Shown here: positions 11,601 through 23,600 of the stretch, piece after piece
Layout: every line of letters starts with the position of its first letter
How positions within the stretch are numbered: position 1 is the stretch's first letter
Assembly: GCA_002118135.1 (NCBI GenBank)
Contig: BDIU01000479.1
Coordinates: 48,901 to 112,900 of the forward strand
Direction: 5' to 3'
DNA: 64,000 nt
Source of the DNA: Trebouxia sp. TZW2008
Taxonomy: Eukaryota; Chlorophyta; Trebouxiophyceae; Trebouxiales; Trebouxiaceae
Notes under the pieces: model-generated
What the model was told of the DNA's origin: nothing
Seen by the model: only the letters and a program-made list of their open reading frames with translations
Database searches by the model: none
Position numbers and translations under genes: made by a program

Positions 11601-14600
11601 AAAGCTGAGTAAAGTGTTCTGCATGCCTACCACAATGGTTGATTTCAACTTGGACGCTGATTGCCACAAAGGCATATGATGACACAGTCACATGACAAAA
11701 CACAGTTACATTATGAAGAGCTTACAAGACATCCAAAATTGCTTGTGTCACCTGGGATGCAATTGAGGTGTTGTGCCATTTTGCAACAATGCTTCTGCTG
11801 CAAGCAGCAGCCCTGCTGCATCAGCAGTTCAGTCCACCCCGCAACAAGTAGACTGATACTAACCCAATACGTACACATGCTTCAATGGTGCACTGCACAG
11901 TGTACAACACAAGTAAGCTTACTTTCTGTAAGCTGCACAGAAAGTACATGCAGCAGGACACTGGTGATCGTTGCACAAATTGATACTTTACTCAAACAGG
12001 TAACGTGGCACTGACCAGTTGTCCTTGATGTATTTCCAGAGGCCAAGTGCAACATTCTTGAGCACAGCTTCGGCTATGTAGATAGCCGTGAAGAAGATGT
12101 TGATGTCATTCAGCACCTTGGTGTACGTCTGACTCTGGCCCCTGCGCAAGCAGATTGTCTTGTCATTGTGCTGCACAGGGGTCATGGGGTACGTGGTGGG
12201 GATGAGGGGTGGGGAGCATAGGGTGGGGGTGAGGGGTGGGGAGCAGGGGTGGAGGGGTTTGTTGGTGAAGGGAACACGTCGGCAATGCACAGCCTTAGTG
12301 ATGATCCCACCCCTGAACAGATTGCAGCATGCACATTCATTGTTGCATCCAAGACATTCTGTCAATGCATGGTGCTGCAGGTAATCATTGATGAGTGAGC
12401 ATCATGCAATGTTGCTCATGCTCAACATACCCAGTTGAGTCAAATGTGATCATCGTGCAGTCGGCACTGCATGTGATGAGCTACCTGTATGTCATACAGA
12501 TGACGACCATGTTGAGGATGATCATGACCAGCATTCCCGGGTCAAACCAGCGGTGGTACACAATGTCAAAGCACACACTGCAGCCAGCACCACATGCATG
12601 TTGGCTCAAGCAAGCAAAATACACCAAGGACATAATATGAAAGTCTTCACCATGAGGCATCATTACAGGAACCTCTGTCAGTACAAGCAGCCCAGAGTTG
12701 GCAAGGTACAACATTACAGCGGCCAGATCACAGTGTGCTACATGGCCTTGAGATATGGTCAATGGTTTTGTCAATGGCTACAACTTGCTGAGCAACTTCA
12801 TGATTACAGTCTTTGACACAGTCACAGCTCATGCCTTGTGCCATCAGCACAACAGGTGCTGCACGCATGCATGCTCGCTGCATCAGAGTTGTGCTGCCTG
12901 AGCATAGTTGCAATGTATACAGGGACTTAACACTGCAATGAGCACGACATCACCACTCAATCACAAAGCAGAAGCAACCGGAAACAACAGAGGTCTTTCT
13001 ACTTCCCATTGTTGCCTGACAAGGCTCCAATGTGCATGATGGTGGGGTCAGTGAGCAGGGCATCTGTGAGCGATGTCTGTAGATGCATGATACTGGCAAC
13101 AAGAGATGTACTTCACGCCCAAGCCACGCAAGTATGGTTTCAGAGATAAAGATCTTGATGAAACAATGGCAAAGAGTAATGAAGGTCCAATCTCCAAATG
13201 CATGTAAGTAGCAACAGGACTCGCACTGGCCATTTGCTTCTGTGCAAACAAATTGGAACAGATAAGCAGTAGAATTGAAGCACAGTTGCTGGCAACGGAG
13301 GTGGACAGGAGATTGACCTGCGGATGCGGTTGACTGGCGAAGAAGAGGAGTCTTTCTGGCCCTGCCGAGTGGTGCCTTTCAACCGCAGCACATCCAGCCA
13401 CTTCTTCTGCTCCTCAGTCAACTGCAATAAACCAAGGTCATTTCAGTCACAATGCTTTTCTACTTGTTGCTCATGACAATGCAAATCGCTGGCTTTTGAC
13501 AGAGCAAATCACTCAGAATAGCTCTAACGTACTGGCACAGCACAGCACAGCACAGCACAGCATGGTGTACCAAGGGCGTCACATCCTTTTCGTTAGGCAG
13601 CAGTACTTGTCAAAGCTGAGCGAGTTCATATTCAGCATGATCAACCTTCCAAGGACAAAGCACAGCACAGCATGCACAGCATGACCTACCAATGCACCAG
13701 TGCCCATCTCTTCAATCAGGCGGCAGTAGTTGTCGATAATGGCTCCCTGAAGCAAATTCACCCAGAACAGGCCCAAGAAGAAGCACACCGCCACGATGTA
13801 CAGCCCTGCCCAGGGGTTGTGCCACAGCTGTGGCTGCTTGTCCACACCTGCATGGCATAACAGGGCTTTGCTAGACAATGATGGTAAAAGGTTTTATTGC
13901 TCTGGTGCGACGACTTCAAGTCTCTAAACATGTCCAAGAAGAAGCACATTGCCACAAAGTACCGCCCTGCCAAGGGGTTTCACTAAGCTGTGGCTGCTTG
14001 TCCACAACTGCGCATTACGATGCCTTACAGAGGAAAAGCACCCAGAGCTGGCTTCATTCTGGCTTGTTTTCTGGTGTGTCGTCATGGCGGAGGGATATAT
14101 GAAAAGACGAGAGTGCACAGTGCTGTGCATTGCCAGGAGCATGCTGACAAGATGCAGACCTGCTCAGCCTCCCACTGCAGTTATGACTGTTTGAGAAGTT
14201 TTGCACAACATGCGTCCTTCCCTATGATGTTGTATAATGCTCCCATCATGAAGCTGCTGCTGATCTGCAGTCATGTGCTGTTGGACATGCACTCCTTCAG
14301 AAGCCTGAAACCTTGACAACTGATATTTGTTGAGACCCCATGCCGGCTCTACCCTAAATTGCAAATGCATCAAACTGCATTGGCCAAAGTGGCAAGTACA
14401 AGACACTAGTGGTTCAGACTGCACAAACAGCATGACTTACCTGTGGCAGCCATGGCGATATAGGCCGCATATGCACAAAGTTCTCCATCACAATGAGCAG
14501 CAACAGTTGCACAGGAGTGAAACTCAACCCTTTATTGTAAATGCATCAACCTCCAGACAGAGCACAAAGTCACCAGTTGCACTTATGACATAGTAGGCAT

Positions 14601-17600
14601 CATATAAATCTCCAAGTACAGCACAACTCACCTGTAGCATCCATGACAAAGTAGGCAACATCATCCATGAAATTATCCATCACCGCAACCTCCACAACTG
14701 ACAGCAAAGATGACCCCATGTTGTCAAAGTTGTAGAATGCGATCTGCCACTGCCGTGTTGTAGCATCGCCATCATTGCAATTTAGGTCTTGAGTTCCATT
14801 GCAAGTGAAAGTGACCCCCTCAATGCATTGGCTTCTGTTTTGTACAGGCACGCCGTCTATCTCCTGTAGTTCAACAGCATTCTGTCAGGTCTGCACCGAA
14901 CAATGGTGCTGCTTTCTACCTAAACCGTAACCAGACAGGCCTCAATGATGTACGAGGTAAGAGTGTGGCAGAAAGAAGCCCATAACCTGTCAACACTGTA
15001 GCTCATGTGTTTGATGACAGGTTTGAGCCTTCACAGCATTGGACGCATACCGATCAGCAGAATAGGACAGGGCTGAGTCAGCAGCAACTGCTTTGATCAT
15101 GCAGAGTCACACCTTTAGTGACGTCACTGTAGGATGAACGGCAGCCATAAGTATACAGAGCGTTATATGGCGCAGTGCAGCCACGAGAATCCTACCACTT
15201 GGTGGCAGAAGCCAAGTCTTTCAATGGACAGCTGAATGCCAATGTGAGCAAAAATCACAAGCTCAAGTGATCACGAGTCGTAAACACACTGAAAAATGCG
15301 GTGGCGACTTGCAATCATGGTCTAAGCTGACAAACTCAAAGAGGCCAAACATGTTTTGGTTGTGGTGGGTCACAAACATAAAGCAGCTCAGGATGACATG
15401 TTCACTCTTGATCTTGGTCTTACCACTTGGTTGCAGAAGCCAAGTCTTCCAGAGAATAGCTGGATGCCGATGATGGCAAAGATGACAAACTCAAAGAGGC
15501 CAAACATGGCAACTGAGCTGATGGGGGGAATGGAGCGTATGAGCGCCAACACCACAATCTGCATTCCCTGCATGTAGTTTCACAGCCTGTCAGTATCTTT
15601 GGGCAGTTGTGCTTGGGGTTGCGGACATGCTGTGGCTCAAGCATATTTGATGTTGCAATAAGAGTGCACCAAATGCATGTTGTTTGCCATGACCTCTTTG
15701 TGCAGAAGATAGTTTATGTTTATGCAGAACATAGCCAGCATGATCTGTAGCAAACAGGGCAGGTGTTCATGGCAATGTGAAGCAACACAACAGAAAATAT
15801 GTAAATGCCACTCAGCGCCAGCTGTTGCGCCCAGATCCTGGTGACACGGTCTCATAAGGCAGAATTTGTTCTATACACCAAGCAGCTAGATGCAATGCGT
15901 TTCAATCAAAGATGCCAGTCAAATCAGAGAAAGTTTTTAGGAATTGAGGATGATGCTGCAGGACAGAATCACCTTGAATCTGGAGATCATTCTCAATGGG
16001 CGCAGCACACGTAGCAACCTCAGCGCTTTCAAAATCGCCACATGATTGGTAGGATTGGCAGTTGAAACAATGGAAGTGATGACCACAACAGCGTCTAGCT
16101 GGTTCCAAGGGCTGCGTAGATATGCCCCTGGGTGCGCAAACAGCCCCAGGGCAGTAATCTGCAGCCAAGCAAGACTGCATCAAACGTGCCACACATTTTT
16201 TAGGATCAAAAGTAGAAATGGAAGTGATGACCACAACAGCGTCTAGCTGATTTTAAGGGCTGCACAGATATACCCCTGGGTGGGCAAACAGCCCCAAGGC
16301 AGTACTCTGCTGCAAAGTCATAGTGAAGCATGCTGCTAAGATGTGTACAAGATGACCAAGTATGAAGCAAACATTGCTGTTGTGCCATGCCAAGTATTGC
16401 AAGGCTGACAATTGAACATCAAAGCAGACCACGAATTTGATTTTGCACACACTAACGTTTTGCCCGATTCTTGAGAACTCATTCCAGCAAATGTATACAA
16501 AATGACCAATGATGCAGATGACGTCGTTATATATCTCACCAAGTCAATTGCATTACTGTCAAGGTTCAGTTCTAAGCTGCATGCACATTGCTGCGTGAGG
16601 ATGGTGCTGCACACACTCATGACCCCTCCCAGTCTTGAGGACTCATCAAAGGAGGGCGTGAACTAGATGATCAAGGGCCTCTGTCGTTTGAACCAAGCAA
16701 AGTGGTGCAGCACCCACCTTCATGCACATCTCCACTGCAAAGCAGACCATAAAGATGATATTGCACGCGCTGATGACCCGCCCCAATCTTGAGGAGTCAT
16801 CCAAGGAGGGTGTATCTAGAGCCAACAAAACGCTGGAGAGCAGCACCAGCAGCAGTACACAGCCCTCAAAGTAGACTGTGGTGATGGTGCGCATGCAGAA
16901 TCTCCTCAGCAGATTTTGCTCTGTCAGCAGTCCCAGTGACCTGTGTAGAGACAGCAATAAATCGTTGCCTGAAGCTTCAGTCATCTAAGCAAGGTATAAT
17001 CAAGGCCAAAAGAACACCGGACCGCAGCAGCACACAGCCCTCAAAGTAGACCGTGGTGATGATGAAAATGCAAAAGCACGTCCACAAATTCTGCTCTGAA
17101 AGCAGTCCCAGTGACCTGTACAGAGACAGCCCTCATTGTGTGAAGCTCGGTCCGAGGAAGATGTAGCAAGAGCCAGCAGTATGCTAGACAGCAGCACCAG
17201 CAGCAGCAAGCAGCCCTCAAAGTAGACCGTGGTGATGATGCGTATGCAGAAGGGCCTCAGCAGGTTTTGCTCTGACAGCAGTCCCAGTGACCTTCAGACA
17301 AACAGCTCCTTGTGGCTTGATGGTGTTGTTTGCAGGAGAAAATACACATGCAGAAACGCCTCAATAGCTTTTGCCCTAACAGCAGACCTAGTGACCTGTC
17401 ACAAAGCATGTTGCAGTTATGCTCAGTACAACCCATGTTGATACAGTGACAAGATATGTTCCTGGACCCGTTGGCGCTTCATGCAGAGACTTCTCTCAGG
17501 GCAGAACGAGCACCCAAAACCAGAAAGCATTCATAATAGGCGCTTTGTGTGCAGAGATATTCATTACAGCATGCCATGGTGAACGCAATGAAGACAGTTC

Positions 17601-20600
17601 AATGCTCTGTGATGCTGCACATATGCCTGCAACAGGTGCGTCACACCGCTTGGTGCACCATCATGTTTTCATTGACACAAGCGTGCAGTGTACACTTGAC
17701 AGCTGAGACTCCCAAGAATCTGCCTCTTGATCTGCAGACATTCACTGTCATTATCATGCATGCAATCTGCTCAAAGAGCTTGCCTGATGCAAGAAGAGGA
17801 TTGCTTACACATAGTCATAAGTAGCATAGGCTTGAGCAACAGTGCCAGCAAAGCCTGCTGTCTCCAGGGACTGATCCTCTGCTGCTTCCAACTGGTCCAG
17901 GCTTTGACTGTGACCAGGGGACGTTCCCGCTAGCTGCACATTGCTGATGGACGCCTGATCTGCATCATGACCGATTGAGGAGTATGAGTTGCACATTGCC
18001 AACAGATGGTGCGCTGTCGCACGCCAAATCAACAGATGGTCAAGATTGGGTCATTGTGCACAGAATGATTGCTGCTGATACATGCATGATCTGCAGTATG
18101 ACAAATTACAGGGTGCCGAGTCTGTTTTTTGGTACAGCACGTCCTAACTGCATAACACCACGACTGGAAGTGAGCAATGTCAGCTCACACACATGCAGCA
18201 CTGACTCTTGTGGGCAATTGCCTGCCACGTCAGCTCAGTCACAGGTTACTGATGTCAATGAAGAGGTGAGTCACCTGAGTGCATGCCAGCTGGCAGCAAT
18301 TGTGCATTGCTGTCCTCACTGCCAGCTGTAACCATCCTGCCAACCACACCACCACCGCTGTGGCGGGCTAGGCCACTTCTGGCAGCTGCTTCATCTGGGA
18401 TTTCAGTCTTCTTCAGTATTGAAGGCAGAAACCTCTTGCCGCTGCTCAAAACTTTCAACAGACCTTTTCCAGAAAGAGCCCTAGGCTGCTCTGGGGCTGG
18501 TTCCTGATGTGCTGGCTGCTGGCTATGGGTTGCTAGGGTTACTGAGACCCTATCACTGCCACCCATGCCGTCAGTCAACAAAGCATCCGTGCTGTTTGCT
18601 CTGGACATCTGATCTACCGCCTCACTAGCTGTGACTGATTCCTCATTGGGAATGCCGCTCTTCTTCTGCCTCTCCAGGTCAGCAGCAACCTTACGCTTCA
18701 GCATGTCATCCCACAAAGATTTGTTGTTGTTATCTGTTGACATCCTGCGACCGTGAGCTTTCCCGCCACTCTGGGCCTGATGGGCATGCTTCCCACCCTC
18801 AGCAGTCCCTATGTGTTGGCTTGGCGCCAAATTGTGTTCACCACCCTCAACACTGTGCTGTTTTGCCTCCACATCAGTCATCTGAAGTGATCCAGCAGCT
18901 GTTGAAGCAGCTTCCTGAGGCGCAGCTTCTGCAGGCTGTGACTTGTCATCATCTGGATGTTGAGTAAGAGCCAGTCGTGACAGAATGTGACCCTGCATTT
19001 GTCAGACTTCAATCCGCTCTTTGAGGACTTGAATGTTGAAATGTAGGGATCATTTGCAGCTCTGCAATACGCAGCCTGTTGTAAAATGTGTCACGCTGCA
19101 ATTGGTGTCACCGGATGGATCCTTAATGGTTGCCTCTGCTGAGGCCTGCTCAGAAAGCTTGCAGCATACTGTCAGACAGTGTATGTGGCGTACGCAGCTG
19201 ATTACTTGATGACAGCATCCAAGCATATTCTGCTCACTCTGACTGTGGTGAGCCCAAATGCAATGAAGCCTACCTCTTGCTTGACCATGCTACTGAGTCT
19301 CCTTGCAAGGCTAGGCAACACAAGCTTGGGGGGTTCAGGGGGCTCCATGCGGGGTGCATCATCATCCTGGGGGGTTGACTGCCCTCCGGATGGGGGGCTG
19401 TGAGGGGGTGAATGTGGGTCGAAGCCTACTCCACTGTTCCTCCTCCTAGCAAATGGCGAGAAGGGGACCGGCAGCATGAACTTCTTCTGTGAGAAGGTGG
19501 CAAAGAGACCTGCAGCAGCAAATCACTTGAGTGGCAGCAGACTCAGCTTAAGGGTGAATTACATGTGCGTGACAACAAAGTGCACAGGCACCGCGCATCA
19601 CCATGACAGGCAATAATGAGCAATGCGTCTGGAAACTCCAATGATGCCAAAACGCAGATGACCTCAGCAATCCTGGAAGCAATTTTGGCTGAGTTGAGCT
19701 GACCATTTGGCCAAGAAGCAGAAAAAAGGCAGGGGCAGAAAGCATTCACCAAGGAGCAGAGCAGCTCAGCATTTGGAAAGCAATTCGGCTGAGCTCAGAC
19801 GGACGGACACTCGGCACAACCAAAAAAAAAAGAAAAAAAAAAAAGATTTTGGCCATTGCATAGACGTCTCGACTCTGCGACGTCGGGGAATCGAACCCCG
19901 CCCAATTGCTTGGAAGGCAATTATGCTAACCACTACACCAACGCCGCTATGCAGCGGAAATCAGGATGCAAGGACGATGTTAGCAACTTAAATGCAGCGG
20001 AATATAACCCTATTGCCCCTGCCGGACTCTCAGTGTCTGCTGGCCATACAGCGAAAGAGCGTTTGGAGACACAAACAAACATATGCCCTGCCAGCGCGAC
20101 CACTCGCCTTTGCAGCAGAATCAGCAGAAGAACTGACCTCGTGCTCCAGAGCTGGCAGTTCTGAGTGGCGGTGCTCCTGGCTCTTCCTCTTCAGCAGCTG
20201 ATTGAGCAGCAGCTTCCTGCCTGGCCATGGACTGTTTCATGATCTCAGCCTCCTGATCCATCTGGCTCTTGACCACCTGCCACAGGCATTACTCAGGTGT
20301 GATACCAGTCTTGCTGTCATGAATGTGGTACTACTGCACAAATGCAAGACATCTGCTCACTAGCAACAGCTATGCTGTGCATTCACAAATGTTTGGCAAT
20401 GTCAACCAAGCCTTGTTCTCTTAGATGCACATTTATGCTCTAAGAGTCTTTGAAATCCTTACCTGCCAGTCTTTGACGCCGTAGGTAGAGTCCAATGAAA
20501 TCAGCCACCGGCGCATCCTGAGCACATTGTGATAGGCTCCAGGCTGCGGCGCTTGGCCCCTCACCAGCTTAGTGAAGTTGTGCATGTGCTCAAACTCACG

Positions 20601-23600
20601 TGTGCCTGAGGGTCTGCAAATCATATGCAACCTCATCTGTACAGGGACTCATGGATGTCAGTTGCGTTGCTTTGGATACCATCTTCAGGAACTGCATATG
20701 CCAACCAGGGTACATTCAAAATAGACAGCATGACAGGGCAGTGAGGGGAAGTAATGCTTTGTGTGAATGACTGCAAAAGGCAGAATAGCGCTTCACGATG
20801 GCATTGCAGGCATGACCACATTGTCGCAACTGACAGTAACTCAAAGTGCTTCACAGAAGTAGCACATTTGTGTATGTCACAGCTTCAAGCAGTCATCTTG
20901 TGAACAAGCCGAGAAGGACAGCAAGACAAAGGTGCAAGGCGCAAATTGAGTAAGGGCACATGAGAGCTGCTCTGTGTGTTATTGTGCATCTTAGAGCTTA
21001 CGATGATGCTCTTCTTCATGCATGGAATAAAGAAGAGCATCACCTGGGCATTGCAGGCATGAAGAAAGAGCCATGCTTTTGTGCCGCCCCCAGTTGGGGA
21101 GCCCTCCTTGGGGTGGCAGGTCTGGCCCCAAGGTTCTCAAGTGAACTCCGTCCCCCGCCCAACTCTCCCTCCAAAGAGCCCCCACGGCGGGAATTGGGTT
21201 GAAGTGCTTTTTGAGAACTCAGCCGCCCCCACAGGGCCTCCTGTGAACTTCTTCTTCCGCCTGGCAAGTCAGTAATGGCGCCACCAGTGCGGCGGGAACT
21301 GCCTAAAGCTGGCGGAGAAAGCATACTTCTTCTGTCCCTGGTGCACAGACGCACTGTTCTGAGCAGCAAAAACAGCAGCAGCAGTATGGGAAGAATCATG
21401 AATGTATAGGGGTTGGTGATTGCAGCCCTGACCCATGCACTTGAACAAAGCAAGATTGAAGAGCATGCAAGCGGCAATGCTGCAGTTGTGTCTGACAAAT
21501 CTGAGCGCTCTTGTTGATGATCACCTCACTAGTTGAGTCCAGCCTTTCATGAGCAAATCATACAGAGCACTGTGACGGCTTGATGCATGCTCAGTGCTCT
21601 TGCTTATGTTGATCTCAATCGCCTCATGCCACGGTCCAAGAAAACCGGTGTTCACATGACCTGCTCCAGAGAATCTATGCTAGATCATGCAATCTAGTGT
21701 TACTGTTGATGTGAGTGCTTACATGACCCGCTCCAAAGATCCCAGCCTGGAGGAAGCATGGTCACCATTGCCAAATGGCATAATCTGATTGAAGGCTGGA
21801 CTGTGTGGCGAGAGAGCGTCCTGCACCCCATCACATATCATGGTATAGACTGCCTGAACCTCCTCGACATGTAGTCATTGCCACTATATGGTACATGTGG
21901 TTAGCCTTGTTGGTTGGCTCAAGCATGTAAGTTCATTTGCTGGCTCACCCAGGCACATCACAAATTGTTAAGACGCCACTTGTAGACTACCACCAACATG
22001 TCTCTTTCAGCTGAAGTCTGTGACAGATGATTGAGAGTGTATGCTTGAGCTCAAAGCATCGATTGGTATAACCTTTTGTTTGTATGCACAACTTGCCAGC
22101 TCTTGCCAGATGGCAAAACCTTTTCCCTGGCTAAATTCTGCCTGGTCCGTGTCAGGCAGGAATGCCAATACCATGTCCATAAGCTTTCTACGAGACATGC
22201 TGTGCATATGGTGTGTGTGACAAATGAAGTGTGCTAGCTGAGTTGGCATTCTGTGGGCGTAGCACATGTGATGCTTGCAAACAACACTGCCCAGGCAAGG
22301 ATTGAGAAGCCAGAGGAACAAGTGCAAGCATGTTTGCATTGGAGGCAGGCTGAACTGAGTGCACTCACCAGATCAATAGCATCATCTCCGATGTCATCCT
22401 GCATCACACGCTACCATCTTCATGGAAAGAAGGCAGACAGCAGTAAGGCTCAGGACTTTTTCAAATGTTCGATGGATCAAATAGAGGGTTTGCACAGCAT
22501 AGCGCTCAGCAGCACAGCACAAAGCCCATGACACAGGACAGCATGCTGCCAATAGCATAGCAAAAAACAGAATGACATGCAGCCAACAGCACAGCACAGC
22601 ATAACAGCGTATCAGCACAGCACACTACAGTATGGCATAGCACAGCACAGCCGGTCAGCACAGCATGCACAACAGAGCATGTCACCTCTTGATCCTGGAA
22701 GTTGCTGATCAAGATAGCAAGAAACAGATTGAGCAATGTGTCCAATGATGTCCCAGTCGATCCAAAACAGCACAGCACAGTACAGTACGGCATGGGATGC
22801 AGCCAGCAGCAAGGCATGGCATGCAGTCAGCATAGCATTCACAACAGGGCAGCTTACCTCCTGATCCTGAAAGTTGTTGATCAAGATAGCAAGGAACAAA
22901 TTCAGCAAAATCTTGTGGCCAATAATGTCCCAAGCAATCCAGAATAGGCATGACGCTTCCCCAACTGCCGCCATGGAATTCCAGATGTTGCCTGTCCAGC
23001 TTTCTCCCACCAGAGCTTCAAACAACTGCAGCAACGAGATGAGGTGGATGCAGAAGCTTGCAACATGGGGAAGAAGGGCAAGGTTGAGGGGAGGAGAGGA
23101 TCAGTCAAGCAGCAGGAAAGAACAAGCAACAAGGGAACAAGGAGGTTTGGTCAGTGCTGCAAGGCTTTATAGCTGAGTGAAGCTGAGCATGAAGCAATCG
23201 GGCGTATAAACTCATGAGAAAACACAAGCAGCAACACACTACGCATCGTTGCCATCCCAGGGCAGTGGCCGTGATTCTGCTGGCAGCAGCTGTGATGATG
23301 CTCACATCTAGGCATCAGTTGCAGATGTATATAAGGTTTACGGCATGTAGTGCAGTGCGCATTTAGGACCAAGAGACAGCACAGTCATATCAATCGCCAT
23401 TCAGGTTGTCAGTCAAACAGTCAATCGGTTCAAACTCTCACGGTGTAGAAGGACTCGTAGAAGCTGGCAAAGCCCTTGCGCCAGGTGGCAGTGTTGGCAG
23501 GAGTGTAATAAGGGTTCCCGCCAAAGAGCTGAGTGCCCAGCACAATGAAGATGAAGATGAACAGGATCAGCAGCAGCATGAAATCCTTCAATGCCACCAT

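Larger units (their letters stand above)
8680..12577 (-). other. Channel domain IV and C-terminus (exons 28-33)
   Basis: Exon 28 holds S1 (MLVMIILNMVVICMTY), exon 29 S2, and exon 30 S3-S4 (VFRIFRVVRLLKVLQ: three Arg, one Lys). Exon 31 holds the S4-S5 linker, S5 and pore (LFRLSTGDSWDQI, filter D about residue 1891, matching the STGDNW of Cav3). Exon 32 holds S6 (FIMLNLVIAVIIDQFVES) plus the proximal C-terminus (LDRFLKRLRTK). The last exon is Arg/Ser/Gly-rich (RKGRRKSILLFGGKQQR) and ends at TGA 8680-8682. I see no EF-hand-IQ module like that of Cav1/2 channels in the retained C-terminus, which is short (about 150 aa). Confidence 0.88.
13318..16940 (-). other. Channel domain III and III-IV linker (exons 22-27)
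   Basis: Exon 22 holds S1-S2 (FEGCVLLLVLLSSVLLAL). Exon 23 holds S3-S4 (ILKALRLLRVLRPLRMIS: one Lys, four Arg). Exon 24 holds the S4-S5 linker and S5 (RFKGMQIVVLALIRSIP, very close to the RFxGMxVVVxAL motif of sodium channels). Exon 25 holds the turret and pore, with the filter D (about residue 1600) in VAVMDNFMDD, where the usual Trp after the filter is Phe. Exon 26 holds S6. Exon 27 gives a 34-aa III-IV linker opening LTEEQKKWLDVLR, again like the TEEQKKYYNAM of Nav channels, but without the IFM inactivation motif. Confidence 0.88.
17809..22398 (-). other. Channel II-III cytoplasmic linker (exons 14-21), about 560 aa
   Basis: It starts with a 30-nt microexon (DDIGDDAIDL, 22369-22398). Exon 16 is Ser/Arg/Gly-rich. 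Exons 17-18 continue with a short helix-rich, probably coiled-coil segment (MDQEAEIMKQSMARQEAAAQ). Exon 19 is Pro/Ser-rich. Exon 20 is 718 nt of low-complexity polar sequence with many Ser/Thr (ARSGLARHSGGG). Phases through all eight exons agree, which is the main support because the residues themselves are not conserved. The linker is a likely site of phosphorylation or protein binding (inference). Exons 15 and 16 are the least certain. Confidence 0.75.

Noticed and set aside
22007..22339. Open frame with SRRKLMDMVLAF in a channel intron
   Set aside because: Compositionally protein-like but not phase-compatible with the neighbouring exons and no family recognised.
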